In this document: in pieces, positions 1-8,779 of the stretch
Position numbering within the stretch: position 1 is the stretch's first letter
Layout of the letters: every line of letters starts with the position of its first letter
Assembly (NCBI RefSeq): GCF_013364155.1
Contig: NZ_CP054916.1
Coordinates: 9,206,001 to 9,270,000 of the forward strand
Source: Streptomyces sp. NA02950
GTDB taxonomy: Bacteria > Actinomycetota > Actinomycetes > Streptomycetales > Streptomycetaceae
Direction of reading: 5' to 3'
DNA length: 64,000 nt
Position numbers and translations under genes: made by a program
Notes under the pieces: model-generated
Seen by the model: the letters and a program-made list of their open reading frames with translations, nothing else
The model's database searches: none
Told to the model about the DNA's origin: nothing

Positions 1-301
1 GTTCTTCGTTGATGCGCTGAGCTTCTTCGAGTTGGTCTTCGAGGACGACGATGCGGCAGGCGGCTTCTATCGGGGTGCCGGTGTCGACGAGTTCGCGGGC
101 CCGGGCGGCGATGCGTAGCTGGTACCGCGAGTAGCGGCGGTGGCCGCCTTCGGAGCGCAGGGGGGTGATCAGACGGTGCTCACCGAGGGCACGGAGGAAG
201 GCGGGAGTGGTGCCGAGTATCTCCGCGGCCCGGCCCATGGTGTAGGCGGGGTAGTCGTCGTCGTCAAGGTTGTCGGTGGGACGGGAACTGCTAGGGGGCA
301 T
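1..301 (-). CDS. MerR-family transcriptional regulator (partial, C-terminus off the left edge)
   Basis: The minus strand from an ATG at 301-299 encodes an acidic N-terminus (MPPSSSRPTDNLDDDDYP) followed by a MerR-type winged helix: YTMGRAAEILGTTPAFLRALGE, then LITPLRSEGGHRRYS and a dimerisation helix rich in Glu/Gln (VVLEDQLEEAQRINEE). The GGHRRYS stretch is the usual MerR wing signature. A good ribosome site (AGAAGAGG) precedes the start. The frame is open to base 1, so about 100 residues are visible. Family and DNA-binding role are clear. Target and effector are unknown. The N-terminal acidic tail matches a MerR type widespread in Streptomyces. Confidence 0.85.
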   Translation of the reverse strand, partial: MPPSSSRPTDNLDDDDYPAYTMGRAAEILGTTPAFLRALGEHRLITPLRSEGGHRRYSRYQLRIAARARELVDTGTPIEAACRIVVLEDQLEEAQRINEE

Positions 302-743
302 AGACCTCTTCTTTCGAAAGACGCGTCATGGGGCCCGGGTGCCGTGCTGGCACCCGGGCCCCGAGCTTTCAACACCATCTGCCGGCTGACTGCGCCGGCC
401 TTCTTGTTCCGCTGCTCCGCACAGGAGGACGGAAACGCGGGGATCGCGAATGCGTGACCGGGGACCACCTTCCAATCGGGGCCTGCGGTGCCCGAGCGGC
501 GTTCTTCCCCGCCCGGGCGATCCTGATGGCGTCTGCTCCTTACTTCACTCGGCTACTCGGTTGTACTGCTGGATATTGCGGGTACTGCTGGCGGCCCCTG
601 GGGCCGCTCGGCCCGGCAGCCAGTAACGGGACCCACCGTTCCCGGCCCCGTCACTCCACTGCCGTTCCGCTTCCTACTGACCTGCTCGCACGGCAGTTCA
701 TCTCTGCCGTGCCCTCTTCGACTTCTTGGGTACGAGGAAAACG
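302..743. other. gene-free stretch with one strong hairpin
   Basis: I see no convincing coding region here; short open frames on both strands lack family signatures and ribosome sites. The only structured element is the long hairpin listed separately at 330-362, just upstream of the MerR gene. Confidence 0.5.
330..362. terminator. perfect 14-bp stem hairpin upstream of the MerR gene
   Basis: GGGGCCCGGGTGCC (330-343) and GGCACCCGGGCCCC (349-362) are perfect inverted repeats around a 5-base loop. There is no T-tract on either side, as is common in Streptomyces. It lies 28 bases upstream of the MerR start. It may end a transcript or act as a leader structure. Confidence 0.5.
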
Positions 744-1797
744 CTACCCTCGGCGCGCCCCAATGTCTACGTCCGCCACAACAGGTTTTCTCTGCCGTTG
801 GTGACGAGATTTCTGTAACGAGACCACTTGGAAGAGTGTTGTGTGGGCTTGAAGAACCCGGCACAGCGGAGCGGCTTCCCAGACCGCGCGGACGACGTCC
901 GCTTCGGGGCAGCCCCAGCTGGGCAGCCGAAGCGATCTGCTCGGCGCGGTCGGCCAGTGGCCCCCGGCGGCCCGGCCGACGGGCGCAGCGTCACTGCTGT
1001 CCGTGACCAGGCTCGCGAGCAGGCGCAGCCCGCCCTCGGCGGCGCCGCCAGCCGCGGACAGCACCAGCAGCTCCACGCCTGATTCGTCCGGCAGCGCGAA
1101 GTTCTCCTGATGCAGTTCCAGCAGTCCGACCAGCGGGTGCCGGTACGTCGTGCGTCCGTGTGTGCGGGCACGCACCTCCGCGCGGGCCCAGAGGCGGCGG
1201 CAGCGCCCGCTGCCCATCGCCAGCTCGCCGATGAGCGGGGCCAGGCGGGGGTCCCCATGGTATTTACCGGCGGCCAGGCGCAGGTGCCCGACCACGTCGA
1301 GGGCGCATGTGTCCCAGTCCGCGTAAAGGCCGCGTGCGGCCCCCTAAAGGAAGATGTGCCGGGCAGTGTTCAGGCCCGGCATCGGCCGGCCGTAGAGGAC
1401 CCCGGCGAGGCGGTTCCCGGCGAGCACGTCCAGACGGTGGTTCCTGAGTAGCGCGGGCGCGTCGGCGACCGGGCCGAGGACGCGTAGCAGCTCCGGCCGG
1501 ATCCGTACGCCCGGCGCCTTCGCTCGGCGTCGGCGTTGCCGGGCGAGCCGGTAGAGGTGTCGGTGTCGTCGAGGCCGAGCCGAGAACGCGGGCGAGCGCG
1601 TCGAGGACCTGCTCGGAGGGCTGCGTCGCACGGCCCTGCTCCAGGCGTACGGAGTAGTCGACGCTGACTCCGGACAGGTGTGCGATCTCTTCACGGCGCA
1701 GCCCTTCGACCCGGCGGCGACTGTTGGTGGGGATGCCGACGGCCGTCGGGTCGACCCGGGAACGCCGGGTCCGCAGGAAGCCCGCAAGATCGTCCAT
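744..1797 (-). pseudogene. XRE-family regulator with MmyB-like ligand domain, broken by a frameshift and an in-frame stop
   Basis: The N-terminus (MDDLAGFLRTRRSRVDP, RRVEGLRREEIAHLSGVS) is the helix-turn-helix of the Streptomyces XRE/MmyB family. After VLDALARVLG the reading frame must change near 1570-1590 to continue as HLYRLARQRRR...ELLRVLGPV. An in-frame TAG at 1346-1344 then interrupts NTARHIFL, after which the same frame continues as GLYADWDTCALDVVGHLRLAAG and RHPLVGLLELH. So at least two lesions separate domains that belong together. The last 70 codons, after the normal family end (LRLLASLVTD), are unrelated readthrough. Such regulators usually sit divergent to an NAD(P)H oxidoreductase, and the remnant at 1932 fits that. 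Confidence 0.8.
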
Positions 1798-1931
1798 GCC
1801 CACCCGGCCTCGGTGGCGCCCGTGAAGGTGGCCTGCCAGTGCCAGGAAGCCCCGTCCGATGGAAGAGGGGCTCCTGAACGCCGGGCGCCGCGGCGCCCAG
1901 GATCGAAGGCATCCGATCCGAAGGAGTTCCC

Positions 1932-2127
1932 ATGAAGACGCTGAGCGTCTACGCCCACCCGGAGCCGAAGTCGCTCAACGGTTCGCTGAAGGACCTCGCG
2001 GTGTCCATGGGAGAACGCCGGGCACGAAGTACGGGTGAGTGATCTGTACGCGATGAACTGGAAGTCGGTCGTGGGCTCGGCGCGGGGCGTCTGCGATGTC
2101 GGTGCGTCAGTGGGAAGGAACGGATGA
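1932..2127 (+). pseudogene. truncated, frameshifted NAD(P)H:quinone oxidoreductase (NQO1/MdaB-like flavodoxin fold)
   Basis: After a good ribosome site (AAGGAG, 1921-1926) the ATG starts MKTLSVYAHPEPKSLNGSLK, the typical N-terminus of NQO1-like flavoproteins. An extra G near 2008-2010 shifts the frame; with it removed the text continues NAGHEVRVSDLYAMNWKSVV and then meets a stop at 2125. Only about 65 of roughly 260 family residues remain, so the gene is dead. It is divergent from the broken XRE regulator, a pairing often seen in Streptomyces. Confidence 0.75.
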
Positions 2128-2763
2128 GCGGGTGGTGGCAAGTGCACTGGCCGCAGCCCGCACTGGCCGCAGCCGGTGATGCAGTCGGCGTATCCGCCGG
2201 TGAACCGTTTGCCGGCGGTATTGACCGCACTGGCCTGTTCGACGGGGTTTTCGGCTTGGCCGCCGCTCACGCCTCGGGCTCCGGACGGCGCGCTGCCGGG
2301 GGCGGCCCGGAGGAGGGCCGTCCAGGCGCAACCGGTCGCCGTGCCGGGCGGCAGCGGTGCCTGGGTGCCACCGTCTCCCGCTCGCCGTGGGTACCAGGAC
2401 TCTCCGGTCCGCGGGGCGGCCAAGGCACAGGGTGTCCTCTGCCGAGTTCAGCCGCCGGGAGCGTGACGGGACCCCAGATGGCGCGGAAGAGGTGGCCATC
2501 CTCCCAGGCTGGTTGCCGCATGAGCGCGCCTACCCAGATCCGTACCGCGCGTCCTCGCCCCGGGCGGTGACGGCGGCCGCGTCGAGGTGTTCCCCGGCGG
2601 TGGTTGCGGGACGCGTGTGGGGTATCAGTGCGGCGGGGGAGGTGATGCGTCGCGGACTTCTCTCCGGGCCGGGGGATGCCGGGATGCCGTGCTGCGGCTC
2701 GTCTGGGGGGGTGGTGCTGGGTACAGCGCTGTCGGGTAGTCAGGTGCAGTCCGGGCACGCCCC
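2128..2763. other. gene-free decayed stretch
   Basis: No family could be recognised on either strand. It probably holds debris of the truncated oxidoreductase region. A 16-bp unit (GCACTGGCCGCAGCCC) occurs twice in tandem at 2144-2175. Confidence 0.4.
2144..2175. repeat. tandem duplication of a 16-bp unit
   Basis: GCACTGGCCGCAGCCC at 2144-2159 is followed directly by GCACTGGCCGCAGCCG at 2160-2175, differing only in the last base. It looks like a slippage event. A second tandem duplication of the same length occurs at 5039-5070. Confidence 0.8.
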
Positions 2764-2790
2764 ATGCGCGGCATTGTCGAGGTCATGCAG

Positions 2791-3558
2791 ATGAGACAGC
2801 GGTGGAGAGCACTGGCAGGGGTCTATGGGGTGGTCGCGTTCGTGGCGGCCGGTGTGCTGGGAGCGGTGGTGCAGCCGGCGACGGGCGTTCCCACCGAGGT
2901 CGTTCTGACCCAGTTCGGTCCGGCGCTGGCCGTGGCTGTCGCGGCTGTGCTGTGGCCGTCCCGGACCCGCGGGCTGCTGGCCGGATCCGCTCCGGGAGCG
3001 GTTGTCTCCTGGCTGCCGTTGCTCGCCACGGCCCCCGTGATCATCCTGTTGTCGGCAGGCTCGTACGCCTTCCTCACCACCACCGCCCATGCCACCGGCC
3101 CGCCCACTGTCCACCACCCCTTCCTCCTCATCGCTGTTGCCCAGCTGGCCGGGGCCTGCGGTGAGGAGATCGGCTGGCGCTGCTTCCTGCAGCCCCTGCT
3201 GCGCACTCGCTTGGGTCCGTTGGCCGCGTCGGCGGCGGTGGGGGTGGTGTGGGGCCTGTGGCATGTCCAGGTGCTGGCCCAAAGTCCCGCCTACGCGGCG
3301 GGTTTCCTGCTGGCCACGACCGCGATGTCCGTCGTACTGGGCCTGGCCCTGGACCAGGCGCGAGGGCTTGTCCGCCTGCTGTGCGCGGGCGCCTTCCACA
3401 CCCTGGTCAATCTGGGCATGCTCGGGTTCATGGACGAGGAGACGGGCAGGGCGGCGCCGATGGTCCTGTTCGGCCTGGCGTGCGCGGCGATGGCGGTGCC
3501 CTGGGTGTTGTGGGGACGGCGTACCACCACCGTTACGATCACCGCGACGGCGGGGTGA
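2791..3558 (+). CDS. CPBP-family (CAAX/ABI) intramembrane metalloprotease
   Basis: This is a membrane protein of about 255 residues with several hydrophobic segments. It carries the three CPBP motifs in order: EEIGWRCFL (EExxxR), VWGLWH and HTLVN (HxxxN). In the family these Glu and His residues bind the catalytic zinc inside the membrane. Substrates in bacteria are mostly unknown; roles in CAAX processing and bacteriocin self-protection are known. ATG codons at 2764, 2785 and 2791 are all possible. I prefer 2791 because GAGG lies 7 bases upstream. The gene is intact, unlike both neighbours, and a broken kinase follows directly. Confidence 0.8.
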   Translation: MRQRWRALAGVYGVVAFVAAGVLGAVVQPATGVPTEVVLTQFGPALAVAVAAVLWPSRTRGLLAGSAPGAVVSWLPLLATAPVIILLSAGSYAFLTTTAHATGPPTVHHPFLLIAVAQLAGACGEEIGWRCFLQPLLRTRLGPLAASAAVGVVWGLWHVQVLAQSPAYAAGFLLATTAMSVVLGLALDQARGLVRLLCAGAFHTLVNLGMLGFMDEETGRAAPMVLFGLACAAMAVPWVLWGRRTTTVTITATAG

Positions 3559-3572
3559 GCGGGGCGGGGGTC

Positions 3573-4327
3573 ATGAGGACAGGGCGCGGGGGACAGGGCG
3601 TTTCCGGCGCGAGGAGTGGGTCGCCCTCGGGCGCTGCCAGCTGCTCGGGCTGACCGGTGTCGCGGTGATCGGTGCCGGGATGCTGGCCGGCGGGGCGTTG
3701 CTGCTGGTGCCGCTCGGGGTCGGCTTCTGGGCGCTGCCTCCGGCCGCCCGGCTCCTGCGCCGCGTTTCCGACCGGTACCGGGACCGCGCGGCCCGCTGGT
3801 CCGGCCGCCCCCTCAGCCCTCCCGACCCCCTCCCGCACGACACACACCTCGGCCCGCCGCAGCAGTCCGCGATCCTCGGGGACGACGGCTTCTGGCGCGA
3901 CCTGCGCTGGGCCTGGCTGGAGCCGTGGACGGGCGGACTGCTGGCGGCGGTACCGCTCGGGCTGGCCGAGTACGGGGTGTTCGGCGCGCTCGTCCAGCCC
4001 TGGGTGTGGCGGCGGCTGGGCGAGGGCAACTGGTACGCCTTCGTACCGGTCACGACGACGGCCACCATGGTGTCCGCCCTGCTCCTCGGCCTCGTCCTCC
4101 TCGCGGCGGGTCTGCGTCTGGCACCGGCCGCAACGACGCTGCACGCCCGGCTCACCCACCGCCTGCTGTCCGCCCCGCGCGCCACCGAACTGGCCCGCCG
4201 CGTGGCCCGGCTGGCCGCCACACGGTCCACCGCGCTGGACGTCCACGCGGCCGAACTCACCCGCATCGAACGGGACCATCGCGATCAGCAGGGACCGCTT
4301 TGCCGCTCTGCTCCTGGTCAAGCATGA
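3573..4327 (+). pseudogene. NarL-type sensor histidine kinase, N-terminal sensor only, broken
   Basis: The frame reads REEWVALGRCQLLGLTG, several membrane segments, DDGFWRDLRWAWLEPW and a second membrane pair, ending in DVHAAELTRIERD. This is the putative-sensor domain of Streptomyces kinases leading into the phosphoacceptor helix. The text degenerates there: the expected ERDLHDGAQ reads ERDHRDQQG and runs to a stop. No in-frame start with a ribosome site exists; the nearby ATG at 3573 is in another frame. The catalytic ATPase domain is absent. Transposase-like sequence starts immediately after the break, so the gene was probably cut by an insertion. Confidence 0.65.
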
Positions 4328-4590
4328 GACCCACGGCAGTGGAACTACACCCTGCTGCCCGACCCCACCGAGCCGACTACCTCACCTGTCAGCAGCGAGG
4401 TGCGCGGCGTCGCCGAGCGACGCCGATCCCGCCTGGCCGACCCGCGACTGACCGGACTGAGCAGCACAGAACTCGCCCAGCTCTCCGCCGAGTTGGCTTC
4501 GCTCCAGGCAGCACAGGCTCAGGAACGCTACAGCGAGCAACGCGGCGGACGCGCCCGACGCGCCACCGGCAACCAGCGGACCGCTGACCC
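4290..4590 (+). pseudogene. transposase-like remnant
   Basis: The sequence reads RDRFAALLLVKHETHG, shifts frame, then NYTLLPDPTEPTTSP and, from about 4400, RRRSRLADPRLTGLSSTELA with QERYSEQRGGRARRATG. The second part resembles the N-terminal region of IS5-type actinobacterial transposases (a helix-rich LTGLSxxELAxL segment and an Arg/Gly-rich linker). There is no DDE domain and no intact frame. It sits exactly where the kinase and the nuo-like pseudogene both end, so it may mark an insertion with later deletion. The family assignment is tentative. Confidence 0.4.
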
Positions 4591-5451
4591 CCGCTGCTCG
4601 GGCGTGGGGTGCGGGCAGTGGGCCGAGTCCGGTGACCAGCCGGCGCAGCGCCCACGAGCGCTCCGCGCGCCGCACCACGGCCCTCAGCTCGTCTGCCACG
4701 TCCCGGCCGTCCACCACCTCGTCGCGGACGCCCCGTGCCCGCGCGGCGAGATCGTCCCAGCCGCACACAGCCAGGAACCGGGCAGCGCTGTCGGGGTGGG
4801 CCGCGCGCAACCGCCGGGCGGCCCGCCCCCGTTCCACCCGCTCACCGCGGGCGGCACGCAGCCACGGTTCGTCCCAGTACGCCTGCCCCGGGGCGCCCGC
4901 GGCCCTCACGGGGCAGATCTCGGCGCACTGGACCACATCGCCCTGCAGAGCCAGGCGCAGCACAAGTCCGGCGGGCCAGTCCGGCAGCACCGGCCCGAGC
5001 GGGCACATGCAGCCGGTCAAGCCTGAGCCCGTCCCGGTCATCGGCCCGCTCCGCCATCGGCCCGCTCCGCCATCGGCAGGTCGGCCACCGTCATCTCGCC
5101 GTCACGGTCCTCGTAACCGGAATGCCCGCCAGGTGAACCGCCCGCCGCAGTTCCTCGTTCTTCTCCTGCGAGAAGCCTCAGATGACCCTCCCGCAGCGTG
5201 GCAGTCGCCGCATGGGGCGAGCGGACGGCAACGCGGGCACGGGGGCGCGGGACCTCACCGAAAAGTTCCCCGAGCCAAGCGTCCTGCTCGGCGCCGGTCT
5301 CACCGACCACCACCAGCAGATCAGCAGAGGACGGACCTTGCGCCGACGGCCACCCGAGCCGGCGCAGTTCCCTCTTGGGTTTCCGTGGCCCCCGCCGAAA
5401 CAGCCAGAAGCACGTGGGGGCGGCTCAACGCCGCACGCCTCGCCTCGTCCC
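4555..5451 (-). pseudogene. nuo-cluster-associated protein gene next to nuoA, broken by a tandem duplication and indel
   Basis: Reading leftward after nuoA, pieces in different frames add up to one protein. They are an N-terminal part (SSADLLVVVGETGAEQDAW, RARVAVRSPHAATATL), a His/Asp-rich middle (DRDGEMTVADLPMAERADDRDGL), then LGPVLPDWPAGLVLRLALQGD and RFLAVCGWDDLAARARGVRDE. This layout matches the gene that follows nuoA in the shortened nuo clusters of Streptomyces. A 16-bp tandem duplication at 5039-5070 breaks the middle, and an extra base near 4995-5000 breaks the frame again. The far end runs into transposase-like sequence. No nuoB-N genes follow. Confidence 0.65.
5039..5070. repeat. 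16-bp tandem duplication inside the nuo-like pseudogene
   Basis: CATCGGCCCGCTCCGC is present twice in tandem, followed by a partial third copy at 5071-5077. With one copy removed the minus-strand reading frame (PMAERADDRDGL) is restored, so the duplication is the frameshifting lesion. Confidence 0.85.
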
Positions 5452-5811
5452 TCAGGCCCATCGGAAGGCGCCCTCACGCCAGGCGTACGCGACCGCGGCG
5501 AGCAGGATCCAGAGGAACAGGAACATCTCCACCACGGCGCTGGTGCCAGTCTTCGCCACCACCCTCGCCCACGGGTACATGAAGAGCATCTCCATGTCGA
5601 ACGCAAGGAAGATCATGGCCACCGGATACCACCGCACGTGGAAACGCGAGACGGCATGCTCAGCGGGAGGCAGCCCGCCGCTGAACGCTCCCGCCCGCAA
5701 CGGATCCCCGCGGTCGGCAAGCCACAGTCCGAGCCCGTAAAGGGCGGCCACAGCGGCCGCGACCACACCCAGCGTGATCAGCATCGGCTCCCAGGCTTGA
5801 CTGACCGGCAC
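5452..5811 (-). CDS. nuoA: NADH-quinone oxidoreductase subunit A
   Basis: This is a 119-residue membrane protein with three hydrophobic segments and the NuoA signature FHVRWYPVAMIFLAFDMEMLFMYPW at its centre (acidic residues within the second helix). NuoA is a small membrane subunit of complex I at the junction with the peripheral arm. I place the start at the GTG at 5811-5809, because AAGGGAGG sits 5 bases upstream; a longer GTG start at 5832 has no such site. The gene is intact, but its only neighbour of the nuo type is a pseudogene. It probably has no complex to join here unless a full nuo operon elsewhere uses it. Confidence 0.85.
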   Translation of the reverse strand: MPVSQAWEPMLITLGVVAAAVAALYGLGLWLADRGDPLRAGAFSGGLPPAEHAVSRFHVRWYPVAMIFLAFDMEMLFMYPWARVVAKTGTSAVVEMFLFLWILLAAVAYAWREGAFRWA

Positions 5812-5891
5812 TCCCGCCTCCCTTCCCCGCACTGAGGGACGAGTGCCTCAACCCACCGCTCTTATGCCCATCGGTTCCACCGCGATGGCCG

Positions 5892-7403
5892 TCAGACGGC
5901 ATCGGCAGGCGGGACCGGGCGCGCGCCGGCACCACGCGACGGGGGCTTGCTGTGCACATAGAGCAGACGGCGGTCGCCGACGTCCAGCCGCTTGGGCATC
6001 GGCAGCTCGTAACGCACCGGGCGGTGATGATCGGCGAGCTGCTTGCGGGGGTCGTAGACCTGGTTGAAGCGCCACAGCATACGGGCGAAGTTCGTCTGTC
6101 CCCTGAGGAGGTTGCCCCCGAGTACCCGCAGCGCGCCGAGTGCCGTGGACAGCCCCAGATGCTTGCGGTTGATGACGGCCTGAGTCCGGACGAGTTCCTC
6201 GTAGAAGTACTTCAGCGGCAGCGTGGTCGGGACCACCGCGTGCTGGATGTCGAACAGCCGATAGTCGCGTGTGGTCAGGCGCCTGGACTCGGTGTGCCAG
6301 ATCTCCGTGCCCGGATAGGGCGTCATCACCGTCAGATGGACGATCTCGGGCACCGCCAGCGCGAATTCCCGTACGACCCGGAAACGCTCCTCGTCCCAAG
6401 CCGGATCGACGATGAGGTTGATGGCGACATCGATGCCCAGGCGGCGGGCCGTCTCCAACGCCTTGAAGTTGTCGTCCGGGCTGACGCGTTTGCGGTAGAG
6501 GTCGAGTCCTTCCGCGTCGATCGCCTCCATGCCGAGGAACATGTAGCGCAGGCCCAGACGAGTCCAGCGCTGAAAAACCTCCACATTGCGCAGCAGGACG
6601 TCGCTACGGGTCTCAAGGTAATACCGCTTGCGGATCTTACGCCGTTCGAGTTCCGCGGCGATGGCGTGCCCGTGCTCGGGGCGGATGAAGGCGACATCGT
6701 CCACGATGAAGACATTCGGCTCCCGGATACTCGCCATCTCCTCGCCCGCGGCCTTGGGGGACGCTTTGCGGTAACTGCGGCCATAGAAGGTCCACGCGGA
6801 ACAGAACGAGCAGTCCCAGGGGCAGCCGCGGGTGAATTCGATCGAGGCACAGGGGTCGAGCTCTCCGATGAAGTATCGGTTGCGGCGGCGCATCAGATCG
6901 CGGGCGGGCCTGGGCAGGTCGATGCTGTGCAGCATCTGAGGCGCCGGTCCGCCTCCGGAGGGTGTGACGATGCCGGGCACCCCCTCCACGCTCCCGTCCC
7001 GCAGCCCCTCCAGCAGCGGGCCGATGACCGGTTCCCCTTCGCCCCGCACGACCGCGTCGACGGCGCCCTCCGCCTGTTCGAGCACCTCTTGGGCAACGAA
7101 GGAGACGCTGTGACCGCCGAAGAACACGAAGCAGTCGGGGAGGGTCTGCTCGACGCGCCTGGCGATCTCGATCGCTTCCGGAATATTGGCCAGATAGTTG
7201 AGGGAAACACCGAGCGCCTCCGGCCGGAAGGAAGTGAGCTCCTCTTCCAGATCCCGGTGCGAGTGCACCTGGAGGTCGATGACACGAACCTGATGACCGG
7301 CGTCACGAGCGGCACCCGCGATCCGCTCCAAACCCAACGGCTCCAGGCGCAGAAAGATCTCCGAGTACATCAGAGCACTGGGGTGGACGAGCAACAGACG
7401 CAT
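5892..7403 (-). CDS. hpnR: B12-binding radical SAM methylase, hopanoid C-3 methylase (HpnR) type
   Basis: The 503-residue protein starts MRLLLVHPSALMYSEIF, a cobalamin-binding Rossmann domain. It then has the radical SAM cluster motif RGCPWDCSFCSAW (C-x3-C-x2-C, about residue 200) and a C-terminal DUF4070-like region. Sequence and length match HpnR, which methylates hopanoids at C-3 using SAM and cobalamin. Two adjacent ATGs are possible (7406, 7403); the second has the better spacing from AGAGG and matches the family start. No squalene-hopene cyclase or other hpn gene is in the window, so the substrate is not proven. Upstream lie a small ORF and a frameshifted ferritin-like gene in the same direction. 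Confidence 0.75.
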   Translation of the reverse strand: MRLLLVHPSALMYSEIFLRLEPLGLERIAGAARDAGHQVRVIDLQVHSHRDLEEELTSFRPEALGVSLNYLANIPEAIEIARRVEQTLPDCFVFFGGHSVSFVAQEVLEQAEGAVDAVVRGEGEPVIGPLLEGLRDGSVEGVPGIVTPSGGGPAPQMLHSIDLPRPARDLMRRRNRYFIGELDPCASIEFTRGCPWDCSFCSAWTFYGRSYRKASPKAAGEEMASIREPNVFIVDDVAFIRPEHGHAIAAELERRKIRKRYYLETRSDVLLRNVEVFQRWTRLGLRYMFLGMEAIDAEGLDLYRKRVSPDDNFKALETARRLGIDVAINLIVDPAWDEERFRVVREFALAVPEIVHLTVMTPYPGTEIWHTESRRLTTRDYRLFDIQHAVVPTTLPLKYFYEELVRTQAVINRKHLGLSTALGALRVLGGNLLRGQTNFARMLWRFNQVYDPRKQLADHHRPVRYELPMPKRLDVGDRRLLYVHSKPPSRGAGARPVPPADAV

Positions 7404-7428
7404 CATGACCTCTGCCGGTGAGGGGATG

Positions 7429-7518
7429 TCACTGACGTATCCGCGCCGCGAGGCGTCCCAAACGTATTCCTCGCACTTCGGGCCATTCGGCCGACCGCTG
7501 TTTCACCGAACCCGCCAT
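7429..7518 (-). CDS. possible small protein (29 aa) with a very strong ribosome site
   Basis: Between the ferritin-like gene and hpnR the minus strand has AGGAGGAGG followed at ideal spacing by an ATG at 7518. It encodes a basic peptide beginning MAGSVKQRSAEWPEV and ending ARIRQ before a TGA. An overlapping ATG at 7522 in another frame gives a 39-codon alternative. I recognise no family. It may be a genuine small protein, a leader peptide coupling hpnR, or a chance start after a conserved ribosome site. Confidence 0.35.
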   Translation of the reverse strand: MAGSVKQRSAEWPEVRGIRLGRLAARIRQ

Positions 7519-7530
7519 GCATTCCTCCTC

Positions 7531-8756
7531 CTACATGGCGTTGCGGGTGTGCAAGGCGGAAAGTTCGGCAGCTTCGTCGTCCGGGAAACCGAGGCGGGCC
7601 ATACGGCGTCTGCGTCCCTCGTCCATCTCCGGCTCCAGCCGCTTGACGGCACGGTGCCCGCGCGCGATGGCGTCCGGGGCCCACGACCCGGCAGCGAGGA
7701 GCACGAGGGAATCGAAGACGTCACGGTTCAGCCCCGCGGTGGCGGTCAGCGCGTCGTGGCGACGCTCCACAGCTGCCCGCAGCCTCGGGCGCAGCGCCGG
7801 GTCCACGGCCGCCCGGTGCTCCAGGTGCGCCACGCCGAACGCCACATGGCGGGCTTCGTCCTGACGCGCGAGCCGGGTGACGCGGCGGGTGACGGGATCG
7901 GGGGCGTGCCGGTCCAGGAATGCCGGCAGGGTCAGGAAGCTGCCCTCTCCCAGCACCGACAGCAGGAAGGCGGCCAGGGAGAAATCGGGTTCGGCGAGCA
8001 AGGTGGCCAGCGAGGCCCTGCCCTCGGCGGACGTGGTGCCCATGGCGCCGCGCTTGAGCACCGCACGGCGGGTGAAGACCTCGACGTGGCGGGCCTCGTC
8101 GGCGGCCTGGACGGCGAGCAGTTGCAGCACCTCCCGGAAGTGCGGGTGCACCCGGGCGAGCATGCGGCCGGGGAGTACCAGGGCCGCCTGTTCGTTCTCC
8201 ACCAGGTAGGTCATCACCTGCACGACGTCGTCCTCGAGTTCACCTGGCAGTTCGAACTCGGCATCCCAGTCGACCGCGGTCCGCGGGTCCCACTGGGCGG
8301 TTGCGGCATGGGCGTACAGGCGTGGCGCCAGGTCGGCCCAGGCTACGTCGCGGTCGGCCACGTCGAAGGGGAGCTCGGGGCCGCCCGCCTCCGCCAGAGC
8401 GCCACGGGCGGCCAGGCCCCAGTGCGCCTCCGGACGGGCGACCACGTCATCCGGCCCGGGTCCTCCGGCGCGTTGCGCACCGGACCACCGGTCGGTGTCC
8501 GCCCGGCCCCGGACGACGCGGAATCGGGCCGGGGCTCCGGAGGACGCGTCCTCGGGGAGGAGCCGGTGGCCTTCCTGACGGGCCCACGCCGCGAGGTGCA
8601 CCGGCAGGGCCGGGTCGCACCCGTCATGTCGACCGCGCCGCCCGGCCCCACGTCCGCCAGGGCCCGGCGCAGCAGCAGGTGAGCGCCCTGTTCGAAGCCG
8701 AGGCCCGCCAGGTCGACGAACGGCGCGGAGACGCCTTCCTCGCGTCGGGGGTTCAC
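7531..8756 (-). pseudogene. ferritin-like diiron protein, one-base frameshift near the N-terminus
   Basis: The main frame contains a ferritin-like four-helix domain with iron-ligand motifs VENEQAALVLPGRML, ADEARHVEVF, LGEGSF and QDEARHVAFG. The N-terminal 40 residues (EGVSAPFVDLAGLGFEQ) lie in another frame starting at a GTG at 8756 (or a TTG overlapping the upstream stop). Joining them needs one added base near 8632, where ACGGGTGCGAC would read TGCDPALPVHL. The rest is intact for about 350 codons, so this could be a recent mutation or a sequence error. The gene follows a PhnD-like and an acyl-CoA-dehydrogenase-like gene in one apparent operon. Its reaction is unknown. Confidence 0.65.
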
Positions 8757-8779
8757 GGCCGGTACTCGGACGCCGTCAC

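Noticed and set aside
5952..7421. 489-codon open frame on the plus strand opposite hpnR
   Set aside because: It mirrors the minus-strand gene, has no family signature and arises from the GC-rich codon pattern; hpnR has clear motifs and a ribosome site.
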